A stretch of DNA of 64,000 nt. Origin: Aldehydirespirator sp965200005 (GTDB taxonomy: Bacteria > Actinomycetota > Acidimicrobiia > Acidimicrobiales > Aldehydirespiratoraceae). The notes below the pieces were generated by a model that worked only from the letters and a program-made list of their open reading frames with translations, made no database searches and was not told where the DNA came from. Below are positions 50,298 through 59,465 of this stretch, piece by piece. Location of the stretch: assembly GCA_965200005.1 (NCBI GenBank), contig OZ241331.1:1922001-1986000 (forward strand). Direction: 5' to 3'. Position 1 is the stretch's first letter; every line of letters starts with the position of its first letter. The position numbers and the translations under genes are program-made.

Positions 50298-50383
50298 GTT
50301 CTGGCGGCTTAATCACGATTGTCGTGATCGCTGTTGTAGTGGTGGTTGGCGGTGGATTGGTATTGCGTCGACGTCGTTCCTAA
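50298..50383 (+). pseudogene. 3' end of a membrane-anchored secreted protein, displaced by inversion
   Basis: Reads SGGLITIVVIAVVVVVGGGL then VLRRRRS and TAA: one transmembrane helix plus a basic stop-transfer tail, with no start. It is the missing C-terminus of the gene at 63341-64000 (minus). Joined across a GTT target duplication, the reading is ..ETEDGGSGGLITIVV.. in frame. Confidence 0.88.
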
Positions 50384-50515
50384 CGGCGCTGCGGCGTTCG
50401 GCACATCGCTACTCCAAGAGGCGGCATTAATACCAAGAAGCGTCGCAGCAATGTCGCTACCCCGAACACCCCTCAACGCAAAGGGGAGGCCGGGTCCTGC
50501 CGCTTAGGTACGAGT

Positions 50516-50885
50516 ATGGGATGCATCCGTAACCTCATGAGCATCGCCCAGATCCCCACTCGTGCCAGAGGCCAGAGCAGCCCGCGCGCTTCGGGGTGGA
50601 CGCTCGGGCTAGTAGTGCTGCTAACTGCCTGGAGTGTTGCCTGCGGTTCGGTGGACGAGACCGAAACCGACACCGAACCGATCGGTGCGAGCGAGTCAAC
50701 CGTCAGCGCGACTGATGACACGATGGCTAGTGATCAGCCCAATACAGACGGCGAAGACGTCGGCGTCGGTAACGCTGTCGAGCTTGACGGCGCAACGACA
50801 GACATGATCGACGGCTCCGGCGAATCGGATCAGGTAGATGAGACCGACGTTGTCGCAACAGAAGTCGACAGCGAGCCGACTGTCA
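50516..50885 (+). pseudogene. N-terminal part of a lipoprotein, fused to a CoA-transferase gene
   Basis: Signal peptide with lipobox (LTAWSVAC then GS) followed by an acidic, Asp/Thr-rich spacer, the style of the ABC substrate-binding lipoprotein at 53686. No folded domain follows; the open frame ends at a TAA at 50924-50926 after running out of frame through the CoA-transferase start (near 50880). Probably the start of a substrate-binding or other lipoprotein whose body has been lost. Confidence 0.6.
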
Positions 50886-51920
50886 GGCGGCACCTCGCTG
50901 TGGTGGCCAGTCGTGGCTCGCAATAAAAAGTCGGTCACTTTGAACCTGCGGGCCCCCGAGGCCCAACGCCTCATCCGCAAACTGGTCGAGTCGACCGACA
51001 TCGTGGTGGAGAACTTTCGCCCGGGAACCCTTGAGCGTTGGGGCTTGTCGTATGAAGAATTGAGCGCCATCAACCCACGGCTGATCCTGGTGCGCGTTAC
51101 CGGATACGGCCAGAATGGTCCTTATGCCAACCGGGCCGGCTTCGGGTCGGTCGGCGAGGCAATGGGCGGACTTCGCTATGTGGTCGGTGACCCGTCCACA
51201 CCGCCAAGCCGCATGGGGATCAGCATCGGTGACACCCTCGCTGCGACGTTCGCCTGCATTGGTGCCCTCAATGCCTTGCACTATCGCGACCGCACTGGGC
51301 GTGGGCAGGTCGTCGACTCTGCCATTTATGAGGCGGTGCTGAACGTGATGGAGTCGCTCATCCCCGAGTACGCCATTACGGGCTACGTCCGAGAGCGCAC
51401 CGGTGCGATCATCCCCAATGTTGCACCATCCAACGTTTACCCCACAGCCGATGGTCATCTTGCAATAATCGGAGCAAACCATGACGCCGTGTGGGGTCGT
51501 CTCACCGAAGCTATGGGACAGCCGGAGTTGGCCAAGGATCCCCGATACGACACGCACATGGCACGAGGCGAGAATCAGACCGAACTTGATGAACGCATCG
51601 CTGCTTGGACAGCAACCCTCGACGCAGACGAGCTTCATGCTTCGCTGGATCGTCACGGGATCCCGAACGGCAAGATCTACCGGGCCGCGGAGATGCTCGA
51701 GGATCCTCACTTCGCTGCCCGGCGGGCCATCGTTTCGTTGGCTCACCCCGAACTCGGCGAGTTCCCGATGCAAAACGTGGCACCCAAGCTCTCGGAGTCA
51801 CCAGGATCGGTGCGCTGGGTAGGGCCAAGCCTCGGGCAGCACAACAGCGAAGTCCTGTGCGGTCTCGCCGGTTTGACTACTGAGCAACTCGCCGAGTACC
51901 ACTCGACGGGCATCTGTTGA
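50886..51920 (+). pseudogene. CaiB/BaiF-type CoA-transferase, N-terminus missing
   Basis: Family III CoA-transferase, moving CoA between carboxylic acids. The family sequence starts abruptly at about SLWWPVVARNKKSVTLNLRA and continues with VENFRPGTLERWGL, RVTGYGQNGPYA.., the catalytic Asp in GRGQVVDSAIYEAV, and PNVAPSNVYPTADG. About 50-60 N-terminal residues (including the usual ELG...AGP and KVE segments) are absent and replaced by the lipoprotein start in another frame. The remainder is intact to TGA 51918-51920. In-frame translation could begin only from weak upstream starts. Followed by an acyl-CoA dehydrogenase, a usual partner in acid catabolism. Confidence 0.85.
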
Positions 51921-51949
51921 GCCGGGCTGCAGCGCCTGCCTTACGACTT

Positions 51950-51972
51950 CATGACTACATGACTACATGACT
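51950..51972 (+). repeat. Short 8-bp tandem repeat before the acyl-CoA dehydrogenase
   Basis: CATGACTA twice, then CATGACT, ending six bases before ATG 51978. Falls where the ribosome site should be; it has no clear Shine-Dalgarno. Confidence 0.8.
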
Positions 51973-51977
51973 TTGCA

Positions 51978-53316
51978 ATGACCTCGACCTCGAACCAATC
52001 CGAAGCTGTGGAACAATCTGGGACGCTGAACCTGCCGCCGACCGCTGCGAAGCGTCACGTAGGCGAAGTCCTAGTTGACGACATGACAGCTGCCGAACGT
52101 GAGCGGGCGGCACGAGTCGACAGTGTTCTTGGTGCCCTTGCCGCTGCCTCCGAACAAGCTGATCGCAGCGGTGAGTTCCAGATGAGCCATGTGGGCACCC
52201 TGTCGCGCGCAGGTCTGCTGGGACTGAACGTCCCGACACGCTACGGGGGGCTCGGCGGAGGCCTGCGAGACCTTGCGGCTGCCACTTTCGCTATGGCAAC
52301 CGCGTGTGCTTCCACAGCAATCGCCTACTTCTTTCAGTGCAGCGCAACATCTCGTGGAGTGCTGCCGCTCGCGGCGATCGATGCTGGGCTGTTCTCGGAG
52401 TCGGAGATCCCGGCAGTGCGCGGATTCGCCGAAAAGGTACTGCGACGCATGGGGGAACAAGGTCGCTGGATAGCCAACTTCGCGAGCGAGTCGGTGCGGG
52501 TCAAGGGTGCGGCCATTGCCATTGCTACGAGGCAGCGCCTACCGATGGCGGTTGGCTCATCAACGGCGTCAAGTCCTTTGGGTGTGCAACCGGAGTCGCC
52601 GACGACTACCTAGTAACCGCCAAGATTCCCGGTGCTTCCACAGCCGAACACCTCGCAGTATTCCTAGTACCACGCTTAACGCCCGGGGTATCTAACCGCA
52701 CTAAGTGGGATTCGTTGGGTATGCGAGCCTCAGCCACCCATGGGATCGTGCTTCAAGATGTGTTCGTTCCTGCCCAGGATGCTCTGGCATTGCCGGGAGC
52801 GTTTGTAAAGATGACTCAAGTGAGCCGGGGCAGTTTTGTCGGCAACCAAGTCGCTTTGTCGTCTGTGTATCTGGGTGCCGCTTATGCAGTGTTTGAATTC
52901 GCTCTTAAGCATCTGCGCGAGACGACCTATCAAGGCACTACCGAACCAATCGGCGGCAGTGAGATGCACAAGCAGTTGATTGGCAAGATGCAGTCACACA
53001 TGCTTTCTGCATTGATGTGGGCTAGACGTCAGCTTGACATCGAAACTTCGACACCAGCGATCCTCAGCAAAGACGAAGAGGTAACACATTGGCGTGTTGC
53101 CAAAGGTGAGATCGCCGAGAATTGCTTTGCAGTTGCCGTGACCGCATTGAAAGCCTGCGGTACTGGAAGTACCGGAGCCGGTTCAGTTATCTCTCGTGGT
53201 CTGCGAGACTTGGCTATGGCTCTAGTGCAAGGTTCCCACCCTAACGAGGACGTCTAGAAGCGGCTGAATTCCTAGTTCACGGCGCCGAGGGCACTCAATT
53301 CGCCGCCGCCCGCTAA
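51978..53316 (+). pseudogene. Acyl-CoA dehydrogenase, two frameshifts
   Basis: FAD-dependent dehydrogenase of acyl-CoA or related substrates. Frame 1 (51978 to about 52520): LGALAAASEQADRSGEF, NVPTRYGGLGGGLRD, ATACASTAIAYFFQC. Frame 2 (about 52525-53255): TDGGWLINGVKSFGCATGVA, FLVPRLTPGVS, WDSLGMRASATHGIVLQDVF, ALKACGTGSTGAGS. A third frame supplies the end LEAAEFLVHGAEGTQFAAAR to TAA 53314-53316. One base is lost near 52525 and one C near 53255 (GTCTAG for GTCCTAG). About 445 residues if repaired. The active-site base normally lies in the helical C-terminal part and could not be placed. Next to the CoA-transferase, suggesting a shared acid-degradation step. Confidence 0.82.
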
Positions 53317-53423
53317 CCGTGAACAGCTGTGATCTGGCGGTCGAGACTCAAGTGCAGGATTGAGACTGCAATGACCACGTCGGCAGTTGTCTCAATTCCC
53401 GCAGCAACTGCGAGAGTCATCGC

Positions 53424-53693
53424 ATGATCAAGCAGCGCTGGTTTGGTGGGCTGTTTGCCGCAATGCTGTATGTGGCGGGCGTGAACGACGAGGTGCTGCA
53501 TCATGTCAGCAATTGGTGGCTCGGTCTGCCACAGTGGTCACACATCGTGATCGTGTTAGCCGTGCTGGCACTGGGAGCGTGGGTGGCTGCAAGGATTCTG
53601 GGGGCCCGCCGTGCCGCCTATGGCGCGGCGGTACACGCTGCGGCCGCAGTGGGGCATCATCCACACTCAACCAAGGAGTCCGTAGGTGATTGA
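53424..53693 (+). CDS. Small membrane protein before the ABC transporter operon
   Basis: 89 residues, two hydrophobic segments (about 8-22 and 38-60: HIVIVLAVLALGAWVAARIL), His-rich C-terminus (AVGHHPHS). Family unknown. Its stop overlaps the start region of the substrate-binding protein gene by 8 bases, so it may belong to the transporter operon. Coding evidence is only moderate. Confidence 0.5.
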   Translation: MIKQRWFGGLFAAMLYVAGVNDEVLHHVSNWWLGLPQWSHIVIVLAVLALGAWVAARILGARRAAYGAAVHAAAAVGHHPHSTKESVGD

Positions 53694-55188
53694 CGAAGCC
53701 AGAGGCCAGCCACGCGACACCGTTGCTGGCATGGGAACGAACCGGCGGCCGGTGGCACACAGGCACGCTTCTCGTAGTTGCCTTCGTGTGGTGGTGTTGG
53801 CAATTGTCTTGGGTTTGGTGGCTGTGGCCTGCGGATCTACATCAGACGATTCAAGCGAGCCAACCACAACGATTGCTGACGTGACGACCGCTACGGAGGC
53901 GCCCGAGACTGAGGAGGCCAGCAACAACGAAGCTGGCTCCGATGCCCAAGATGTAGCAACCGAAGTTGCTGACCCTGTCCCCGAGGAAAGTCCTGAGCTC
54001 ACACCGGGAGCCGAACCACTCAAGGTTTCGTTCATAGTGACCGATGTGAGCATGGTCGCTGCAGCACTGGGGTGGACGGTTCCCGACCAGGGTGACTTGA
54101 TTGCAGCCATTGAGGCTCTCGTCCGTTACGTAAACGACAACGGTGGTGTCGGCGGGCATGCCATCGAACCTTCAATTCAGGTGTTTAATGCCATCACGGA
54201 CTCGCCCATTTCCGAAGAGCAACTGTGTAATGCCATTACCCAGGACGATCAGGCTGATGTCGTTGTGCTAACTGGGCAGTTCCAAGACAACGCCAGGCCC
54301 TGTTATGCGGCGGGTGGTGTGTTGATGCTGGACGTAACCCTGTTCCCGGTGGATCGCGACGGCTACGAAGCACTGGCTCCTTACCTGTGGTCACCATTGC
54401 TGCCGGCATATGACGACCTGGTGAGCGGGCTAGCCGACGCACTGCAATCCGAGGGCTGGCTTGAGGGTGCGACCATCGGCATAATCGGCATCGACAACGA
54501 CATGAACCGTCGCATCAACGAGGAGGTGCTGCTGTCGCGTCTGGCAGCAGACGGCGTCGAACCTGCGGCTGTCAACTGGGTCGATCCAGTTGACGGATCT
54601 TCGCTTGAGCGGGGCTTGCAACAGGCGATTCTCGACTTCAAGTCAGCGGATGTCGACAAGGTGATCGCCGTCGGTGGCTCCCGGCTGCTGCCGTGGCTAA
54701 TCGACATCGCAGCCACTCAAAACTTCAATCCTGCTTGCGCACTTACTAGCTACGACAGCCCCGAGTTCAATCTGCGCAACTACGCCGACCTGATGCCAGG
54801 TTCGCTGGGGATCACGGTGTTGCCCGGCTGGGACGTTGCTGACGATCAGTACCCGTCACCTGCCAATGATGCCGAACAGGCTTGCCTGGACATACTTGGC
54901 GAGGCCGACATTACCTATGAGAGTCGTGCCAACTCTCGGAGTGCCTTGCTGTATTGCGACGCTGTGCGCTTGTTGCACCAATCGGGGTCGGCTGCGACAA
55001 CTGTCGATGCTGTGGGGTTGTCCTCGGCCATGGCGGGCATCGGGAGCTCGTTTGAGTCGGCCAGCGTCTACTCGGTTGCCTTCAAAGAGGGCAGCTACAC
55101 GGGCGGTGCCGGTTACCGGGTGTTCGCTTTCGACGATGCCTGCACCTGCATGACTATCCGCAGCGACACCGCCGCTTTCGACGGATAA
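53686..55188 (+). CDS. ABC transporter substrate-binding lipoprotein (branched-chain/urea type)
   Basis: 500 residues. Signal peptide and lipobox GLVAVAC, then an acidic Thr/Glu spacer (residues about 50-105), then a periplasmic-binding protein type 1 fold: VSFIVTDVSMVAAALG, YVNDNGGVGGHAIEPSIQVF, VVVLTGQFQDNARPCYAAGG, and so on. Starts at GTG 53686, or ATG 53731, which is closer to the signal peptide. It collects a small solute for the LivF/LivHM/LivG proteins encoded next. Ligand unknown; family members take amino acids, amides or aromatic acids. Confidence 0.88.
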   Translation: MIDEARGQPRDTVAGMGTNRRPVAHRHASRSCLRVVVLAIVLGLVAVACGSTSDDSSEPTTTIADVTTATEAPETEEASNNEAGSDAQDVATEVADPVPEESPELTPGAEPLKVSFIVTDVSMVAAALGWTVPDQGDLIAAIEALVRYVNDNGGVGGHAIEPSIQVFNAITDSPISEEQLCNAITQDDQADVVVLTGQFQDNARPCYAAGGVLMLDVTLFPVDRDGYEALAPYLWSPLLPAYDDLVSGLADALQSEGWLEGATIGIIGIDNDMNRRINEEVLLSRLAADGVEPAAVNWVDPVDGSSLERGLQQAILDFKSADVDKVIAVGGSRLLPWLIDIAATQNFNPACALTSYDSPEFNLRNYADLMPGSLGITVLPGWDVADDQYPSPANDAEQACLDILGEADITYESRANSRSALLYCDAVRLLHQSGSAATTVDAVGLSSAMAGIGSSFESASVYSVAFKEGSYTGGAGYRVFAFDDACTCMTIRSDTAAFDG

Positions 55189-55263
55189 CCGTCGGTGGAT
55201 GACCCGAATGCATCCAGGTGCCGAGGGTGCATCCACTAAGTGGGTGACGGTTGAGCGAAAACC

Positions 55264-57297
55264 ATGATCGCGTCGAACAGCGCTTCTAAGCGCAGCCGGA
55301 CGCGCTACGTAGGCGCGGGACTCGGGGTGCTAGCGGGTCTGCTGGTTGTTGTGGCGGCGCTGAGTGCTGCAACCGCGGCGTTGTTGGAGCACTCCTGGGC
55401 AAGCGACGCGATTTCCGGTTCCGCATCTAGGGGATTGGCGACGATCACCCTTGCTGGCCTAGTTGCGGCGCTGGTGTCGGTACAGCTCACGGAACGCCAC
55501 AATGGCTTGGCACTCACAGCCGTGGGTGCCTTGATCTCGGGCTCCGCACTTGTGTGGCTGAGCGCTGCCATGGATGCCATCGACAGCGTTGTGTTGCTAG
55601 CTGTTGTTGCGGCCGGCTTCGCTCCCAGTGTTGTGGTGGCGAGGCTGCTAGTAACCGAAGTATGCGATGCGGCCGTGCTGCCGCAAACTCAACGCTGGAC
55701 CGAACGCGATGGCGAGGGTCATCAGCGCCGCTACGTCTACTACAGCTGGTATTGGGCATCGCTCTGCGGCGGTGTCACGGTGGCCCTGACCGCTCGAAGT
55801 CTGTTTGACATCAACACGGCAACGGTGCTGGGAGTGGCCGGCGCCGCGTCCCTTGTTGGCAGCATTGAGATGTTCAGATGCTCCCGGGCCATCCGGGGCC
55901 CACTTGTGGCCGGCCAGGCAGCAGCCGCGAGCAGTGGCATCCGAGCTGTTGATGTTCCTTGGGCACGACGCAGTACTGCTTGTGCCTTGGCGCTCGGGAT
56001 CCTGTGTTCGGGACTAGCGCTATCGGGCTACTCGCTATTGGTTGACGAGTGGCAACGCAGCCAGCGTGGCGCTGCCGGGGTGCTCGCAACAGCAGCTGCC
56101 GCTGCGCTGGTGGCTGTGACTATCGGTAGGTGGTTTCATCGCCTCGAGTTGCTTCGGGGTGCCCACCGTGCGGCTTCAAGCGGCAATCAACTGACAATTG
56201 GTGCAGCGATGCTGCTGCTAGGAGCGGTGTCCTTTACATATGTGGGCTTGATTGCCTCGTGGGCTTTCGGGGCAGCAGCGCTGGCACTTGCCGCGGTCAC
56301 GCTTGACGCCTCAACTTGGAGTGCGCTTCATCCCACAATCCGGCGAGTCGTGATGACCCGCCAATGCCTTGCGTTCGTTGCCGGCGCAGGCCTTGGCTCG
56401 CTCTTGCTCGCTTACGGGCTTGACGGTCGACACGACCAACTCAAAATCGCCGTGCTGTCGCTCGGTTGCCTGGTGACCGGGTATGTGCTGGCACGACACC
56501 GCCCAAGCACCTTCGACCCCTCCGATACAGCATCACGTTCTTGGAGCCGTTCCGTTCCCAGACGGGTCGACCCAGACGAAAATGAAGATGCCCCGGTGCT
56601 GCGAGTGTGCGACGCCAGCGTTGCCTACGACGGGGTGAGGGTTGTTTCTGGAGCGAACCTCGAGATCGCCCGAGGTCAGGTGGTTGCGCTGCTGGGCACC
56701 AACGGTGCCGGCAAGACCACCACTTTGCGGGCCATCTCGGGGCTTGAGCCTCTAGTTGAGGGCCGCATTGAGTACCAGGGCCTCAACATCACGAACACTC
56801 CGCCCACCTGGCGAGCCGGGATGGGACTTCAACAGATTGTCGGCGGTGATGCCGTTGCGTCCCGGTTGACGGTTGCCGACAACCTGCGACTCTTCGCCTA
56901 CAACCTGCCAAGCGGTGAAGCCCGATCGGGGATCGCCGCCGCGTTTGAAGTGTTTCCACGGCTCCGAGAACGTGGATCACAGCGAGCTGCGACCCTCTCC
57001 GGGGGTGAGAAGCAGATGCTGGCTCTGGCGAAGGCGTTCATCGTTTCGCCCCGGTTGCTGCTGATCGACGAGTTCTCGCTCGGTCTGGCTCCAGCACTCG
57101 TGAGCGAACTCGTGCCGGTTGTGCGCCTAATCGCTAGCCGTGGATCGGCGGTGTTGCTAGTTGAACAATCGGTGGAGTTGGCCCGCCAATTGGCTGACTA
57201 TGCATATGTCATGGAAAAGGGCGAGATACGCAGCGAGGGTGCCACCGCTGATATGTCAGAGGTCTCCGAGTTGGTTCGCAGCGTTTACCTTGAGTGA
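55264..57297 (+). CDS. MFS-like membrane domain fused to a LivF-type ABC ATPase
   Basis: 677 residues. Residues about 15-430 contain some 10-12 hydrophobic helices with an MFS-like layout. Residues about 445-677 are an ABC ATPase: Walker A GTNGAGKTTT (about 478-486), LQQIVGGDAVASRLTVADNL, signature LSGGEKQ (about 577), Walker B LLLIDEFSLGLAP (about 598), switch His replaced by Glu-Gln in LLVEQSVELA as usual for LivF. A membrane carrier domain fused to LivF is unusual compared with textbook Liv systems but recurs in actinobacteria. ATG 55264. Middle gene of the transporter operon. Confidence 0.88.
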   Translation: MIASNSASKRSRTRYVGAGLGVLAGLLVVVAALSAATAALLEHSWASDAISGSASRGLATITLAGLVAALVSVQLTERHNGLALTAVGALISGSALVWLSAAMDAIDSVVLLAVVAAGFAPSVVVARLLVTEVCDAAVLPQTQRWTERDGEGHQRRYVYYSWYWASLCGGVTVALTARSLFDINTATVLGVAGAASLVGSIEMFRCSRAIRGPLVAGQAAAASSGIRAVDVPWARRSTACALALGILCSGLALSGYSLLVDEWQRSQRGAAGVLATAAAAALVAVTIGRWFHRLELLRGAHRAASSGNQLTIGAAMLLLGAVSFTYVGLIASWAFGAAALALAAVTLDASTWSALHPTIRRVVMTRQCLAFVAGAGLGSLLLAYGLDGRHDQLKIAVLSLGCLVTGYVLARHRPSTFDPSDTASRSWSRSVPRRVDPDENEDAPVLRVCDASVAYDGVRVVSGANLEIARGQVVALLGTNGAGKTTTLRAISGLEPLVEGRIEYQGLNITNTPPTWRAGMGLQQIVGGDAVASRLTVADNLRLFAYNLPSGEARSGIAAAFEVFPRLRERGSQRAATLSGGEKQMLALAKAFIVSPRLLLIDEFSLGLAPALVSELVPVVRLIASRGSAVLLVEQSVELARQLADYAYVMEKGEIRSEGATADMSEVSELVRSVYLE

Positions 57298-57374
57298 GCA
57301 ACACCCCAATGAACGGGTACGACTCAAGTTCGGCGATGTGACTGCTGTGAGCCTCGGCACCGCGGCGGGCTGAG

Positions 57375-59465
57375 ATGAGCGGATACGACTTCAGCGCTCC
57401 CATCTTGTTGCTGGGGACCCTGACCGGTTTGGGTTACGCGCTGCTCAGCGTCGGCCTCGTGTTGACCTACCGCTCAAGTCGGGTCATCAACTTTGCTCAC
57501 GGCGCGACCGGGTTGTTTGCAGCGGCGATCTTCTCGGTTGCAGTGTCGCAATACGGGGTGCCTTACATCCTGGGATTCCCCGCAGCGGTAGGTCTTGGCG
57601 CACTTACCGCTGCCGGTGTGCAGGCGCTTGTAGTGCGCAAACTGTCAGGAGCACCCCGGGTATTAGCAATGGTTGGCACGCTCGGCGTGGGCGAGGCGCT
57701 TGTGCTGCTCTCACTGTCGATCACTTCGGGAGGGCTCGGGGGACGCAACTTCCCCGTACCCGAGGCATTCGGTGACTTCGAGGTTGGCCCGTTGTATGTC
57801 GGCTCCGCACTTACGGCTCTGTTGATCTTGACACCGGTCGTGCTGGCAGCACTCGGCGTGTTCCTGCGGAAGTCTCGCTACGGGGTCGCAATACGCGGTG
57901 CCGCCTCAAACCCTGACGCGGCGACACTCGCTGGAGCATCACCGCAGAACATGGCAAGTCTGAGTTGGGCACTGTCGGGTGCCATTGCAGCTTTCTCGGC
58001 TTTGCTGGTGCTGCCGTCTCAGGGTGTTGCAACCCCAGACTCCCTAGGCCCCGGATTCCTGTTGCGCGGCCTGGCGGCTGCAGCACTGGCACGCTTCACG
58101 AACCTGCCCGTGGCAATTGGCGCAGGTATCGGCCTCGGAGTAGTCGAATCGGTTCTGGCATCGAATCCCGACGCCAGCGGCCACTTTGAGGTGGCTGTGT
58201 TCGTGGTTGTGTTCATCGGGGTCGGCATACAGACACGCTCCGAGCGGCGAGGTACGTCTGGCAATAAGTGGTCAGACCTTGCGGCACCAGCAGCGCTGCC
58301 CTCCCACTACGCCCGTATTACTGTGATCCGTTGGTCTGGGGTCGCGCTGGCAGCGGTTGCCATCGCTGGTGCGGCACTCGTGCCATTGTGGATCAGCAAC
58401 GCTCATGCGTTCGTGCTTGGTTTCGCGATAGTGGCACTCTCGGTGAGCCTGCTAACAGGAATCGCCGGACAGCTTTCGCTCGGGCAAGTGGCTTTCGGAG
58501 GCATCGGCGCGGTCGTCGCGCTCGAAATATGGCGTCAATCGGGCAGCTTGCTGGTCGCCATGACTTGTGGCACCGCTGCTGCGGGAGTCGCCGCTGCAAT
58601 TGTCGGACTTCCCGCCTTAAGAGTTCGTGGACCCTTACTTGGTGTCGCCACGCTGGCTTTCACCTTGTTGGCATCAGCGTGGCTACTACGGCAAGACTGG
58701 GCATTCGGGCGAAGGGGTGTAGCCGCTCCGCCACGACAACTGTTCGGGATCGAACTGGAGACTTCACGCGCCTATTACTACGTGGCTCTGGCAGCTTTCC
58801 TGGTTGCCGCCGCTTCCACAGCTGCCATCAAGCGCTCAGCATTTGGGCGACGGCTGCGCGCAGTTCGTGACAATGAGGACGCTGCGCGTGCCTTGCGGAT
58901 CAACGCGACCCGCTCAAAGCTGGCCGCCTACGGAGTGTCGGGGATGCTCGCAGGGCTTGGTGGGACGATCATCGCTTTTGCCAGTACCCAGATCTCCGCT
59001 GCCCAGTTCACGCCCCGGGGCAGCATCGACGCAGTGTCAATCGCGGTGATCGGCGGCCTCGGAGGGGTGATCGGTTCCGTGCTTGGCTCGCTGTATCTGA
59101 TCGGAATCCCACGCCTCTTCGAGTTGGGTTTGACCCCGTTGGCTGCACTCAACGCTGCCTGGTTGATCCTGATCCTCGAAGAACCTCGAGGACTAACAGC
59201 ACTACTCACGAAAGTACGAGACGGCTACTGCGAAGCGGTAGCACAAACACTCAGAAGAACCAAGGGACCAGCAAGACCGCGGCCACTAACGCCTTCGATG
59301 CGGAAACCCGCAGCCCGAACACCACCTCTTCCATTCGCGAAACAGCCGCTAGGGACTGCCCGGCGCCATCCGCACCGGCAAGGATCTCACAACCAGAGCC
59401 GACCGCACGTCGACCTGTCGCTGAGAAGGGTGCCGCCGGAGCCGAGGCTGAGCCGCCATTGCTAG
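57375..59465 (+). CDS. Fused LivH-LivM permease of branched-chain-type ABC transporter
   Basis: 696 residues. N-terminal half LivH-like (LTGLGYALLSVGLVLTYRSS, RVINFAHGATGLFAA, GAASNPDAATLAGASPQNM), C-terminal half LivM-like (SLLTGIAGQLSLGQVAFGGI, LRVRGPLLGVATLAFTLL, GRRLRAVRDNEDAARALRIN, GGLGGVIGSVLG), 17 or so hydrophobic helices in all. After about residue 620 (EEPRGLTALLTKVRDGY) the residues look out of frame. In the +1-shifted frame a Pro/Ala/Glu-rich linker leads straight into the LivG domain (..EKGAAGAEAEPPLLVVQGL), so the ancestral product may be a LivHMG fusion broken by an indel near 59270. Confidence 0.88.
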   Translation: MSGYDFSAPILLLGTLTGLGYALLSVGLVLTYRSSRVINFAHGATGLFAAAIFSVAVSQYGVPYILGFPAAVGLGALTAAGVQALVVRKLSGAPRVLAMVGTLGVGEALVLLSLSITSGGLGGRNFPVPEAFGDFEVGPLYVGSALTALLILTPVVLAALGVFLRKSRYGVAIRGAASNPDAATLAGASPQNMASLSWALSGAIAAFSALLVLPSQGVATPDSLGPGFLLRGLAAAALARFTNLPVAIGAGIGLGVVESVLASNPDASGHFEVAVFVVVFIGVGIQTRSERRGTSGNKWSDLAAPAALPSHYARITVIRWSGVALAAVAIAGAALVPLWISNAHAFVLGFAIVALSVSLLTGIAGQLSLGQVAFGGIGAVVALEIWRQSGSLLVAMTCGTAAAGVAAAIVGLPALRVRGPLLGVATLAFTLLASAWLLRQDWAFGRRGVAAPPRQLFGIELETSRAYYYVALAAFLVAAASTAAIKRSAFGRRLRAVRDNEDAARALRINATRSKLAAYGVSGMLAGLGGTIIAFASTQISAAQFTPRGSIDAVSIAVIGGLGGVIGSVLGSLYLIGIPRLFELGLTPLAALNAAWLILILEEPRGLTALLTKVRDGYCEAVAQTLRRTKGPARPRPLTPSMRKPAARTPPLPFAKQPLGTARRHPHRQGSHNQSRPHVDLSLRRVPPEPRLSRHC

